Shown here: one piece after another, positions 25,649-33,987 of the stretch | How positions within the stretch are numbered: position 1 is the first letter of the stretch | Layout of the letters: each line of letters begins with the position of its first letter | Origin: Nitrospirota bacterium | Lineage (GTDB): Bacteria > Nitrospirota > Thermodesulfovibrionia > Thermodesulfovibrionales > UBA1546 | Direction: 5' to 3' | Length of the DNA stretch: 51,439 nt | Assembly (NCBI GenBank): GCA_021824065.1 | Contig: JAKALU010000007.1 | Span: 1-51,439 of the forward strand | The notes under the pieces: model-generated | Seen by the model: the letters and a program-made list of their open reading frames with translations, nothing else | Databases searched by the model: none | What the model was told of the DNA's origin: nothing | Translations under genes and position numbers: made by a program

Positions 25649-26167
25649 ATGTTTGAGATTGCAAAAACAATGCAACTACGGGGTGAGGGCAGGGCAGATT
25701 TAAAAGGGGCGGATGCGATTCGGTATGCTTACAGGCTATTAAGTTACCGGGACAGGAGTGAAAAAGAACTCAGAGAACGATTAAGAAGGAAAGGTTTTTC
25801 TGAAGAGACCATTCAGCATGTTATCAGCCATCTCAACGAGAAGGGATTTATAAATGATGAGAAACTTGCTCTATCCCTTAAACGGGTTGCTGAAGAGGTA
25901 AAATTGCTTGGGACACAAGGCATCAGGTTATTCCTTCAGCGCAGAGGTTTATCAGAAAGGATTGCTGATAATGTCCTTGAAGATAACGATTCCGATGAAG
26001 TAACCAGGGCAAAAAAACTTGTAGACAAAAAACTCAGAACTATGGGAAATTATTCTGACGAAGAGATTAAGAAAAAAATATGGAGAACCATGGTGAGAAA
26101 AGGGTATTCTTTTGATACAATCAAACAGATAATCAAAGAATTCAAAATAAATGGAAGCACTATATGA
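25649..26167 (+). CDS. recX: Regulatory protein RecX
   Basis: 172 residues of three-helix modules typical of RecX, an inhibitor of RecA filament growth. Key pieces: RDRSEKELRERLRRKGFSEETI, HLNEKGFINDEKLA, and a repeated module near the C-terminus (DEEIKKKIWRTMVRKGYSFDTI). Its position two genes after recA, with pilT between, supports the call. A 9-bp inverted repeat (GAAGCACTA at 26154-26162 and TAGTGCTTC at 26181-26189) spans its end, without a T run. Confidence 0.9.
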   Translation: MFEIAKTMQLRGEGRADLKGADAIRYAYRLLSYRDRSEKELRERLRRKGFSEETIQHVISHLNEKGFINDEKLALSLKRVAEEVKLLGTQGIRLFLQRRGLSERIADNVLEDNDSDEVTRAKKLVDKKLRTMGNYSDEEIKKKIWRTMVRKGYSFDTIKQIIKEFKINGSTI

Positions 26168-26206
26168 CAGCACTGCATGATAGTGCTTCATAAAGGGAGA
26201 CGAAGA

Positions 26207-26542
26207 ATGAAAAGGAATCTTTTAATATTGGTTGCATTATTATTACTACAGTCAGGATGCGTTGAATCAGTGAGGTATTCACCCGATGAAATAAAAGATT
26301 TCCCCCCAGCGGTACAGGAACATATTAAACTCGGGGAGGTTGTAACAGGCATGACACAGCAACAGGTCAGATTTGCATGGGGTTCGCCTGCAACTATAAA
26401 CATACTTCAGCCATCTGAAGAAGGAAAATATAGAGAAGAATGGGTATATACAAAAGTAGGTATTTTTAAAACAAAACTTATATTCACCGACGGGAAACTC
26501 ACATATATAATAACCAACGAGCCAGGGATAATAAAAAAGTAG
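26207..26542 (+). CDS. SmpA/OmlA (BamE)-like lipoprotein
   Basis: 111 residues from ATG 26207, preceded by AGGGAGA. An in-frame ATG at 26177 would put ten charged residues before the signal, so I reject it. A lipoprotein signal (MKRNLLILVALLLLQSGC) ends in lipobox QSGC. The body has the SmpA/OmlA signature: LGEVVTGMTQQQVRFAWGSP and, later, EEWVY with beta-strands to the end. BamE-like proteins are attached to the outer-membrane assembly complex; many such paralogues have other or unknown roles. Lies between recX and alaS. Confidence 0.75.
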   Translation: MKRNLLILVALLLLQSGCVESVRYSPDEIKDFPPAVQEHIKLGEVVTGMTQQQVRFAWGSPATINILQPSEEGKYREEWVYTKVGIFKTKLIFTDGKLTYIITNEPGIIKK

Positions 26543-26554
26543 TCAGTAGTAAGT
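26535..26554. repeat. Copy of the AGTAGT-type dispersed repeat
   Basis: AAAAGTAGTCAGTAGTAAGT matches the left inverted repeat of the four-helix-bundle unit (6714-6745) for about 19 of the first 20 positions. It overlaps the stop codon of the BamE-like gene and lies just before alaS. No partner copy was found close by. Confidence 0.7.
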
Positions 26555-26570
26555 CATAAAGGGATTGTTC

Positions 26571-29228
26571 ATGAAAAGCAAAGAGATAAGACAGGCATTT
26601 CTTGATTATTTTCTTTCTAAGGGGCATGAGATAGTAAAAAGCTCGCCTCTTATACCGAAACATGACCCTACGCTTCTTTTCACGAATGCAGGGATGGTGC
26701 AGTTCAAATCTGTTTTTTTAGGAGAAGAAAAAAGGCCATATATAAGGGCAGCCTCATGCCAGAAATGCTTAAGGGCCGGCGGAAAGCACAGCGACCTCGA
26801 GAACGTTGGTCATACTGCAAGGCACCACACATTTTTTGAAATGCTTGGGAATTTTTCCTTCGGGGATTACTTTAAAAGGGATGCAATACTCTTTGCATGG
26901 GAGCTTCTGACAGACCGGTTTAAACTATCAAAAGATAAACTATGGGTATCTGTTTATGAAAATGACGACGAGGCTGAAAGATTATGGAAAGAGCTTACAG
27001 GGATCTCTGCTAACAGGATTGTGCGGCTCGGCGCAAAGGATAATTTCTGGCAGATGGGAGACACAGGCCCTTGCGGTCCATGCTCTGAGATAATAATTGA
27101 TCAGGGAGAACATATAGGCTGTGGCCGCCCTGAATGTAGTGTGGGATGTGACTGTGACAGGTTCCTTGAACTATGGAATCTTGTATTTATGCAGTATAAC
27201 AGGGATGAATCAGGTAACCTCACACCATTGCCGAGACCGAGCATAGACACAGGGATGGGGATCGAGAGAATATCTGCTGTTCTTCAAGGGAGGATAAATA
27301 ATTTTGACACTGATCTGTTCTCACCTATTATATCTGAGATAACAGCACAATCACATAGCAGTTACGGGAAGAATACCGAAAGCGATACATCCATAAGGGT
27401 TATTGCCGACCATATCAGGGCAATAGCATTTTTGATTTCTGACGGCCTTATGCCCTCGAACGAGGGAAGAGGTTATGTGCTCAGAAGGATTATAAGGAGG
27501 GCATCAAGGCATGCAAAACTGCTCGGCATCACTGAGCCCGTGCTTTATAAGTTTATTGCCCCTGTGGCAGATTCCATGGGTGATGTCTATACAGAGCTTG
27601 TGGAGGAAAAGGAAAGGGCAGCAAAAGTTCTGAGGTTTGAAGAAGAGCGGTTTTCGAGAACACTGGAGCAGGGCATGAAGATTATAGACGAGATAATAGC
27701 CGCAACAAAGAAGGCAGGATTGAAGTCAATCCCGGGAGACGAAATATTCAGGTTATACGATACATATGGTTTCCCGGTTGACCTTGCCCGTGATATAGCA
27801 TCTGATAACAATCTCGTTTTAGATGAAGAGGGGTTTCACAAGGAGATGGAGATGCAGAGGGAAAGGGCAAGGGCATCATGGGTTGGCGAGGAAGAGGCTG
27901 TTTCATCAATATATAGAGAACTGCTCTCCGAGATAGGGAAGACAGAATTTGTCGGTTATGAAGCAATACAATCAGAATCTATAGTGAAGGCTATATTAAA
28001 AGAAGGCAGGGTTGTCAGGGAGGCATCTCAGGGCACAGTTGTAGAGGTATTTTTGGATAAAACTCCTTTTTACGGTGAATCAGGAGGTCAGGTAGGGGAC
28101 ACTGGTGAAATAACATCTGATGGGGTTAAGGCTTTAGTTACAGATACAAAGAAGGTTGTCGAGGGATTACATTCACACATCGTAAAAATCAAAGAGGGAA
28201 AATTAAGGGTCTGGGATAAGATAACCTGCGCTGTGGATTACCAAAAAAGAAAGGCTATAATGAGAAATCATACTGCAACGCACCTGCTTCAGGCGTCATT
28301 GAGAAATATAGTCGGCGAGCACGTAAAGCAGGCAGGCTCTCTTGTTGCTCCTGAGAGACTAAGGTTTGATTTTACGCATTTCTTCCCATTGAGCAATGCT
28401 GAGATAGAAGAGATTGAAGATTTGGTCAATCAGAAAATACTTGAAAACCTTAACGTTGGAGTCTCGGTTATGGAGATAAAAGAGGCGATTGCATCAGGGG
28501 CAACCGCCTTATTTGGCGAAAAATATGGTGAGACAGTTAGAGTTGTCAGAGTCCACGGGTTCAGCTCTGAACTGTGTGGAGGCACTCATTGTAAGACAAC
28601 AGGAGATATAGGCCCATTTGTTATAGTCTCAGAAGGGAGCGTTGCATCAGGCATAAGAAGGATAGAGGCATTAACAGGGAATGCCGCTCTTGACCATTTC
28701 AGGGAAAAAGAAAACGAACTGAGAAAGATTATAGAAATGCTTAAAACAGATAAGCCCTTTGAGAGGATTGAAAAGCTCCTTATCGAGACAAAGGCATTAG
28801 AAAAGGAGATAGAAAGACTTAAAGGCAGGGCAGCATCTGAAAACTCAGCAACACTGATTGAAAAAGCAAGAGATATAGATGGCATAAAAGTTATTTCCCG
28901 CAGGGTTGACGGCCTCGAAAAGAAAGACTTAAGGGTTCTTGCTGACAATCTGAAAGAAAAACTTGGCTCGGGCGTTATTGTGCTGGCATCTGCTAAAGAT
29001 GGCGAGGCAGCAATACTTTCCATGGTTACAAAGGATCTCGCTGGTAAGGTCAAGGCTGGAATGCTACTTAAAGAGATTGCACATCTCACAGGCGGCAGAG
29101 GCGGGGGCAAACCGGAAATGGCAGAGGGCGGGACAAAAGAGATTGAGAAGCTGGACAAGGCACTTGAAGCAGTGTACGATATAATAAAACAACAGGTTAA
29201 GGTAAAGGCCGAGGTTAAGGAAAATTAA
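26571..29228 (+). CDS. alaS: Alanine-tRNA ligase
   Basis: About 885 residues from ATG 26571; a TTG two codons earlier is less likely. Charges tRNA-Ala and edits Ser/Gly mischarges. It shows the class II core (KSKEIRQAFLDYFLSKGHEIV, GMVQFK, RAASCQKCLRAGGKHSDLENVG), the editing site HxxxH (HTATHLLQ) with CGGTHC, and the C-terminal C-Ala oligomerisation domain (LTGGRGGGKPEMAEGG). Four Zn-type cysteines near CGRPECSVGCDCDR are unusual in number and may bind metal. The last residues (QQVKVKAEVKEN) are encoded by an inverted repeat, so the tail may be a repeat-derived extension. Confidence 0.97.
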   Translation: MKSKEIRQAFLDYFLSKGHEIVKSSPLIPKHDPTLLFTNAGMVQFKSVFLGEEKRPYIRAASCQKCLRAGGKHSDLENVGHTARHHTFFEMLGNFSFGDYFKRDAILFAWELLTDRFKLSKDKLWVSVYENDDEAERLWKELTGISANRIVRLGAKDNFWQMGDTGPCGPCSEIIIDQGEHIGCGRPECSVGCDCDRFLELWNLVFMQYNRDESGNLTPLPRPSIDTGMGIERISAVLQGRINNFDTDLFSPIISEITAQSHSSYGKNTESDTSIRVIADHIRAIAFLISDGLMPSNEGRGYVLRRIIRRASRHAKLLGITEPVLYKFIAPVADSMGDVYTELVEEKERAAKVLRFEEERFSRTLEQGMKIIDEIIAATKKAGLKSIPGDEIFRLYDTYGFPVDLARDIASDNNLVLDEEGFHKEMEMQRERARASWVGEEEAVSSIYRELLSEIGKTEFVGYEAIQSESIVKAILKEGRVVREASQGTVVEVFLDKTPFYGESGGQVGDTGEITSDGVKALVTDTKKVVEGLHSHIVKIKEGKLRVWDKITCAVDYQKRKAIMRNHTATHLLQASLRNIVGEHVKQAGSLVAPERLRFDFTHFFPLSNAEIEEIEDLVNQKILENLNVGVSVMEIKEAIASGATALFGEKYGETVRVVRVHGFSSELCGGTHCKTTGDIGPFVIVSEGSVASGIRRIEALTGNAALDHFREKENELRKIIEMLKTDKPFERIEKLLIETKALEKEIERLKGRAASENSATLIEKARDIDGIKVISRRVDGLEKKDLRVLADNLKEKLGSGVIVLASAKDGEAAILSMVTKDLAGKVKAGMLLKEIAHLTGGRGGGKPEMAEGGTKEIEKLDKALEAVYDIIKQQVKVKAEVKEN

Positions 29229-29266
29229 AGATTTTTAATCTTAACCTAAACCTTAGCCTCAACCTG
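29193..29266. repeat. Degenerate inverted repeat at the alaS 3' end, possible terminator
   Basis: The left arm is built of AGGTTAAGG units and includes the last codons of alaS; the right arm (29241-29266) is built of CTTAACCTAAACC units. Together they can fold into a long imperfect hairpin whose loop region contains ATTTTTAAT. It may terminate alaS transcription. Confidence 0.6.
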
Positions 29267-29286
29267 AATTTATACGGAGGTGTTTT

Positions 29287-29610
29287 ATGACATTTTTTGA
29301 GACGGTAAGGAATGCGATGCTTGCAGGTTTCGGGATGCAGCAGAAGGTCAAGGAATTTATTGACGAGCTTGTTAAGAAAGGTGAACTGAGCGAATCACAG
29401 GGAGCAAAACTCGTAAAAGAGTGGTCTGAGAAGGCTGAAAAAAGCACCGAAGGGTTAACCAAGAACTTTTCAGAGATATTGACTAAGACCTTAGACAAGA
29501 TGAACCTTCCAACCAAGGATGATATTGAAAAACTTAATAAAAAAGTCCAGACATTGTCGAATAGAGTTAAAAAGCTTGAGGGCGTAAAAGGGGAGGAGCA
29601 GGAAGAATAA
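29287..29610 (+). CDS. Phasin-like small coiled-coil protein
   Basis: 107 residues with CGGAGG before ATG 29287. Almost wholly helical and charged: FFETVRNAMLAGFGMQQKVKEFIDEL, KKGELSESQGAKLVKEW, and a heptad-rich end (LNKKVQTLSNRVKKLEGV). This fits the phasin/PhaF-like family often encoded next to UbiB/ABC1 kinases. It is followed by ubiB after 3 bp. A role on polyhydroxyalkanoate granules or in membrane organisation is possible but not shown; no phaC is in the window. Confidence 0.7.
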   Translation: MTFFETVRNAMLAGFGMQQKVKEFIDELVKKGELSESQGAKLVKEWSEKAEKSTEGLTKNFSEILTKTLDKMNLPTKDDIEKLNKKVQTLSNRVKKLEGVKGEEQEE

Positions 29611-29613
29611 CCG

Positions 29614-31317
29614 ATGCCTTTCAGTCTGCTCAAACTCAGGAGCACTTATAAAAACATCAATAGGGTAAGGCAGATTATAAATGTCTTTCTGAAGTATGGA
29701 TTCGGGCATGTAATAGATCAACTCCGCCTCCACAGGTTCATCCCCCTCAGGAAAAGGCTAAAGGCATTCGGCCAGTGGCCAGCAGTAAAAGGGCCAACCG
29801 TCCCTGAAAGACTCAGGATGGCATTTGCGGAGCTCGGTCCAAGCTTTATAAAACTTGCGCAACTCCTCTCAGCGAGACCAGACCTTATTACTGCTCCTTT
29901 CGCTAATGAATTCAAGAAACTTCAGGATAAAGTACCGCCATTTCCAGTCGATGAGGCAAAAAAGATTATAGAAGATGAGATACGTCTGCCGATTAATAAG
30001 ATATTCTCTGATTTTAGGGATGAACCAATTGCAGCTGCATCAATTGCGCAGGTTCATCACGGAACCCTTATCGATGGAAGCGATGTGATAATAAAGGTGC
30101 AGAGACCCAATATCAAAGAGCAGATAGAGACAGACATAAATATCCTTACAACAATAGCTCAGCTTATGGATAAGCACATCCCTGAAAGCAGATTTTTTAA
30201 CCCAACAGGCATTGTAGAGGAGTTCTCAAAGACTGTAAGAAAAGAACTCGATTTTCTTGAAGAGGCTAAAAACTGTAATCGTTTTGGGAAAAACTTTGAA
30301 GATAATCCAAATGTGTATATCCCCAGAGTATATGGTGAATTTACTACCGAAAAAGTCCTTATGATGGAGAGAATTGACGGCGTCAGACTCGATGACATTA
30401 CTGAAATAGACGCAATGGGGCTTGATAGGAAAGAGCTTGCAAAGATAGGCGTTGATACATATTTTAAGATGATACTCGATGATGGGTTCTTTCACGCCGA
30501 TCCTCATCCCGGTAATCTCTTTGCAATGCCTACAGGGCAGATTGGATTTATGGATTTTGGAATAGTTGGAAGGGTTACAGATGAGATGAAAGAAACTATG
30601 GCTAATACATTCCTTGCCCTTATAAATAAAGATTTTGACAGGTTGATTGACCAGTATATTGAACTCGGGCTTGTTCCTGAAGAAGTTGACCTGGTTGCCT
30701 TCAGGAAAGATTTTAAGGCGGACCTCACTGACTTCTTGGAACCTCTTTACGGCCTGACTCTGAAAGAGATAAATTTTGCTGAATATATGGACACTGTAAC
30801 CCATCTGGCAATAAAACATAATATGAAGATCCCGTCAGACCTCCTCCTTATTAATAAGGCAATGCTGATTCTCGAAAACATTGGAAGAGAACTCGATCCC
30901 AATTTTAATTTTACTGCTGCAGCAGAGCCTTATGCCTCCAAACTTGCCAGGGAAAAATTGAGCCCGTCAAGGATATACGATAAGGCAAAGAAAAACATAG
31001 AGGAAGTCGGGGACTTTGTAGTCCTGTTCCCGAGACAGATGAAACAGATTATAAGAAAGGTTTTAAAAGATGATATCCATCTTAAAATGACTCATATTGG
31101 TCTTGAAAAGTTTATCAGAGATATGGATAAATCCAGTAACAGGATAGCATTTGCCATGATTGTGAGTGCTATGATTATAAGCTCTGCAATAATGCATGCA
31201 ACAGGTGTCCGTCCAACCATATTCGGTTTTTCCTTCCTTGGTCTTAGTGCCTTTGCCTTTGCATTTCTTCTTGGTATCTGGTTGCTTATTTCTATAATAC
31301 GTTCTGGAAGATTGTAG
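29614..31317 (+). CDS. ubiB: ABC1/UbiB-family atypical kinase
   Basis: 567 residues. Domain order: an N-terminal helical extension carrying the KxGQ-type motif, a kinase-like core, and two C-terminal TM helices (about 508-560). The Ala-rich loop AAASIAQVH, catalytic HADPHPGNLF and the metal-binding DFG (FMDFGIVG) are intact. The invariant KxGQ motif reads KLAQ (IKLAQLLSARPDLI), an unusual Gly-to-Ala change. UbiB/ADCK3 proteins support ubiquinone or other isoprenoid-quinone synthesis at the membrane and show ATPase rather than protein-kinase activity. Coupled with the phasin-like gene upstream. Confidence 0.92.
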   Translation: MPFSLLKLRSTYKNINRVRQIINVFLKYGFGHVIDQLRLHRFIPLRKRLKAFGQWPAVKGPTVPERLRMAFAELGPSFIKLAQLLSARPDLITAPFANEFKKLQDKVPPFPVDEAKKIIEDEIRLPINKIFSDFRDEPIAAASIAQVHHGTLIDGSDVIIKVQRPNIKEQIETDINILTTIAQLMDKHIPESRFFNPTGIVEEFSKTVRKELDFLEEAKNCNRFGKNFEDNPNVYIPRVYGEFTTEKVLMMERIDGVRLDDITEIDAMGLDRKELAKIGVDTYFKMILDDGFFHADPHPGNLFAMPTGQIGFMDFGIVGRVTDEMKETMANTFLALINKDFDRLIDQYIELGLVPEEVDLVAFRKDFKADLTDFLEPLYGLTLKEINFAEYMDTVTHLAIKHNMKIPSDLLLINKAMLILENIGRELDPNFNFTAAAEPYASKLAREKLSPSRIYDKAKKNIEEVGDFVVLFPRQMKQIIRKVLKDDIHLKMTHIGLEKFIRDMDKSSNRIAFAMIVSAMIISSAIMHATGVRPTIFGFSFLGLSAFAFAFLLGIWLLISIIRSGRL

Positions 31318-31345
31318 GCTGTCAGATGATTATCTCCTGAGTAAC

Positions 31346-31379
31346 GTCATTGTAAGGAGCAGTGGCAACTCTGTAATCC
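31346..31379. repeat. Degenerate copy of the GTCATTG…GTGGCAA repeat
   Basis: Resembles the better preserved element at 44043-44083 (GTCATTGCGAGGAGC … GTGGCAATCTC). It lies in the 319-bp gap between ubiB and the CheX-like gene. I see nothing else definite in that gap. Confidence 0.45.
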
Positions 31380-31636
31380 AATACACATGTTAAGAAGTAA
31401 ATTACCTGAAAGCAATGATTTATTGCTAAAGCTATTAAGATCCGAACAATATTCGCTTTTAAGTTCAAACAGCAAATAAACCTGATTTTATAAGCCTTTA
31501 ATAGAGACTTCAATTGTCCGAATATCTTTCTTAATCATTTCAATGAAGCATGGAATGACATTTGCTACAAAGGAAACGGGGGGAAAGGCTGATGGCAAGG
31601 ACATTGTTTGACCATCAAAAACAGGAGGGCGTGGTT

Positions 31637-32098
31637 ATGGGATTTGAATATATCACTCCTTTCGTTGACTCTACCCAGAGTGTTATCGAGAGCTTAATAT
31701 CGTCTACTGTAAAAAGAAGCGCCATAATTTTAAAAGATTCCCTCGATACAAATGGTATATCTGCAACATTTTATCTGTCCGGCAGCATTGAAGGCCGCAT
31801 AGTCCTGGATATTGAGCCTGAATTGGCAAAAAAGATCGCTGGTTTCATGAATGGCATGAGATTTGACCAGCTTGATAACCTTGCTGTAGATACAATCTGT
31901 GAACTCGTAAATATAATCCTCAGGAAGACTGTTTTGATACTTAATAGCAGGGGGTTCAGATTAAAGGTATCTCCCCCGTATTACTTTATAGGCGAAAAAA
32001 TATGTTCTGGTCTTGAATCCATCTGTATCAGCCTTATTACGAAGTGGGGTAACGTGAGGATACTGGCTGCAGTAAATGAAAAAAAAGGGTTCAACTGA
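31637..32098 (+). CDS. CheX-like chemotaxis phosphatase-type protein
   Basis: About 153 residues from ATG 31637, eight bases after AGGAGG; in-frame upstream starts at 31592 (ATG) and 31562 (TTG) would add up to 25 residues. Sequence begins FEYITPFVDSTQSVIESL, like the N-terminal helix of CheX/CheC phosphatases, and contains GSIEGRIVLDIEPELAKKIAG and a helix DNLAVDTICELVNIILRKT that corresponds to the E/N active-site helix (E…N). CheX dephosphorylates CheY-P. It may serve the receptor and regulators elsewhere in the window. No chemotaxis genes are directly adjacent. Confidence 0.72.
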   Translation: MGFEYITPFVDSTQSVIESLISSTVKRSAIILKDSLDTNGISATFYLSGSIEGRIVLDIEPELAKKIAGFMNGMRFDQLDNLAVDTICELVNIILRKTVLILNSRGFRLKVSPPYYFIGEKICSGLESICISLITKWGNVRILAAVNEKKGFN

Positions 32099-32100
32099 TA

Positions 32101-32475
32101 TCAGAATGTTAATCCCTGTCTTTCAAGCAACATCTGACCTAAAAATGATCCGGGCTTTATCTCCGAGTTGGGAATAAGCTCTGCCTTATCAAGTTCGTAA
32201 TGCTTTACACATGATGCACAGATGTAGAATTTTACATTAAAGTCTTCGATGAGTGTCTTTATGAGAGATGCCACGGGAGAGAATTCATCCTTTGCCTGCC
32301 ATATCAATGTTTCGGCAAATCCCTTTTTTGCAAGCAACGCCCCTTTGTCCATAAGGAAAAAGTCGAGTTCTACATCGAATGCCCTCATGTTTGTGGCAAG
32401 CTGCAAAGCACCTGCGACCTTGTCAGGATTATCATAAGAATGAGTGATTATAAAAACAAATTTTTTCTCTGCCAT
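32101..32475 (-). CDS. DsrE/DsrF-like family protein
   Basis: 124 residues. Alpha/beta DsrE fold: KKFVFIITHSYDNPDKVAGALQLATNM, ELDFFLMDKGALLAKKG, and VKFYICASCVKHYEL with Cys86 and Cys89. DsrE-like proteins relay persulfide sulfur in sulfur oxidation or reduction or in tRNA thiolation; the cysteine pair supports sulfur handling, but the pathway is unknown. It is encoded convergently to the CheX-like gene with a 2-bp gap. GGGAGG precedes its start on the minus strand. Confidence 0.85.
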   Translation of the reverse strand: MAEKKFVFIITHSYDNPDKVAGALQLATNMRAFDVELDFFLMDKGALLAKKGFAETLIWQAKDEFSPVASLIKTLIEDFNVKFYICASCVKHYELDKAELIPNSEIKPGSFLGQMLLERQGLTF

Positions 32476-32516
32476 TTTGAACCTCCCTTGTTAATTGGGT
32501 TAACGTTACAAGAAAA

Positions 32517-32606
32517 TTGTCATTCCCGCGAAAGCTGGAATCCGGATGTCGTCCCTGTGAAAACTGGGAACCCTGGGTGCCCGATTAAAAACTTCGGGCA
32601 TGACAA
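32517..32606. repeat. Dispersed palindromic element (CATTCCCGCGAAAGC type)
   Basis: Ends are inverted: TTGTCATTCCCG at 32517-32528 and CGGGCATGACAA at 32595-32606 (11 of 12 pair). An inner hairpin GCCCGA/TCGGGC lies at 32579-32599. It fills the gap between the DsrE gene and the SPASM gene. This type of CATTCCCGCGAAAGC repeat is commonly scattered in environmental genomes. Confidence 0.75.
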
Positions 32607-32662
32607 ATATAAGACCGGATTCCACATCAAATGTGCAATGACAGCTAATACATAAAAAATGC

Positions 32663-33799
32663 TCAGGATGAAGAGTAAAGGGCACACCTGTAAAGGTCTT
32701 TCCCTAAAGGATCGCCAAGAAGTTCTGCCCTGTATCTGCACCCGCCTCTGCATGATTCAATATGTTCACAGTCACATTTTAGTTCATCAAGCCTGATTGG
32801 TCTAATCCTCTGCCAGCATTCCCTTAGCCCATCTTCAATTCTGCCAACAGCCTTATCAGAATAAAAAGTGCATTTTGAGACTTTGCCGTCTGCCATAATA
32901 GACATCAGGTGCAATCCGCATGCAAAACCTGCTGCACTTGCATGAAGTCCATCTCCATAACCATATCTGAGATATTTCCCGCTCAGTTCAGGATTTATTT
33001 GAAATTCAATGTTCTCTTTAAGTCTGCCGGTTATACACGGGACATCAACTGTCCAGTCCTTTATCCCTGTATTTTTAAATAGTCTTTCCATTTCATTAAA
33101 ATCCTCAAGATTTTTAGAGTGAACCATTGTCGAAATAGAGACCTCAAAACCCGAATCAATAGAACGCTTCACAACTCCCATTGCTGTTTTAAAAGTTCCT
33201 TTGCCTCTCAGTAAATCATGTGCATTATCAAGACCGTCTATACTGATCTGTATTTCGTCAACGTTTAGATTCTTAAGAATTTTTTCATTAAGCAATGTGC
33301 CATTTGTGAATAAAACTTTTCTCACAGAAAATTCAGGAAACATTTTATTGATTTCTTCGAATCTGCTATGAAGCAGCGGCTCGCCGCCTGTGATGAGTAC
33401 CCTTAGCCCCTGCATCTCTTCAAATTCATGGAGAATTCTTTTAACCTGAGACGGTGAAAGTTCATGTTGAGTATTAACATCATCCTCAATATAACAATGC
33501 CTGCACCTCAGATTGCACCTGTCTGTAATCTGAAGTTCAAGGTATCGAAGCGAGGGCACAGGAGACTTTATAAGAGGAGGGCGTTTTATTGAAACTTTAT
33601 CAACGGTCAGTATCACCTCATTCAAACAATAATCAATAAATTCACTATCTTTGGCATTGCCTCCATAGTCAGAAGAACATTTTTTAAGAAATTCAAACGC
33701 CCTGTCATCAAGCTCATAAAGCTCGTCTTTCTTAATATGATAAACAGAAGGGGCTTCAAGCCATTTAAGCACAGCTCCTGCGGTCAGGAAATAATTCAT
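32663..33799 (-). CDS. Radical SAM/SPASM protein with PqqD-like N-terminus, RiPP-maturase type
   Basis: 378 residues. Residues 1-75 resemble a PqqD/RRE peptide-recognition fold (AGAVLKWLEAPSVYHIKKDE, ELDDRAFEFLKKC). The radical SAM core starts at about 85: CNLRCRHC (Cys95, Cys99, Cys102), ITGGEPL, FTNGTLLN and ISIDGLDNAHD. The C-terminal SPASM region has CGLHL, KCTFY, CDCEHIESCRGGCRY and a late Cys. This layout is typical of enzymes that modify a ribosomal peptide. No clear precursor peptide is visible within 200 bp on either side. It is divergent from luxR, so a shared regulatory region (33800-33987) is likely. Confidence 0.85.
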   Translation of the reverse strand: MNYFLTAGAVLKWLEAPSVYHIKKDELYELDDRAFEFLKKCSSDYGGNAKDSEFIDYCLNEVILTVDKVSIKRPPLIKSPVPSLRYLELQITDRCNLRCRHCYIEDDVNTQHELSPSQVKRILHEFEEMQGLRVLITGGEPLLHSRFEEINKMFPEFSVRKVLFTNGTLLNEKILKNLNVDEIQISIDGLDNAHDLLRGKGTFKTAMGVVKRSIDSGFEVSISTMVHSKNLEDFNEMERLFKNTGIKDWTVDVPCITGRLKENIEFQINPELSGKYLRYGYGDGLHASAAGFACGLHLMSIMADGKVSKCTFYSDKAVGRIEDGLRECWQRIRPIRLDELKCDCEHIESCRGGCRYRAELLGDPLGKDLYRCALYSSS

Positions 33800-33891
33800 G
33801 TCTTATTATACATGACATAAATACCAGTTCTGAACTTTACCCCCTTGCCCTTAGCCGAGAAAAGTAGGAACCGCTAGGAACCGCTAAGTCC

Positions 33892-33920
33892 TTGACAGGC
33901 ATAGCGTTTTGTGATAGTTT
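33892..33920 (+). promoter_or_regulatory. Candidate sigma-70 promoter for luxR
   Basis: A perfect TTGACA (33892-33897) is followed after 17 bases by TAGTTT (33915-33920), a weak -10. A 10-bp tandem repeat, TAGGAACCGC twice (33865-33884), lies immediately upstream and could be an operator. The luxR ATG is 67 bp downstream of the -10. Confidence 0.45.
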
Positions 33921-33987
33921 CTGTTTATGGTGATGGGTAGCAGCATTCTGTAACAAATGTTTACGCTATCTCGGGGGCAGGAATAGC

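Noticed and set aside
26154-26189. GAAGCACTA/TAGTGCTTC inverted repeat as the recX terminator
   Set aside because: The 18-base loop and lack of a T run make it a poor terminator; it is mentioned with recX only.
33948-33970. Possible second lux box upstream of luxR (CTGTAA then TTTACG)
   Set aside because: Only one half-site is good; spacing and the second arm do not fit, and it would lie downstream of the TTGACA promoter.
33800-33987. Short minus-strand frames of 20-21 codons as a RiPP precursor for the SPASM enzyme
   Set aside because: No ribosome-binding site, no Cys/Gly core pattern and no recognisable leader.
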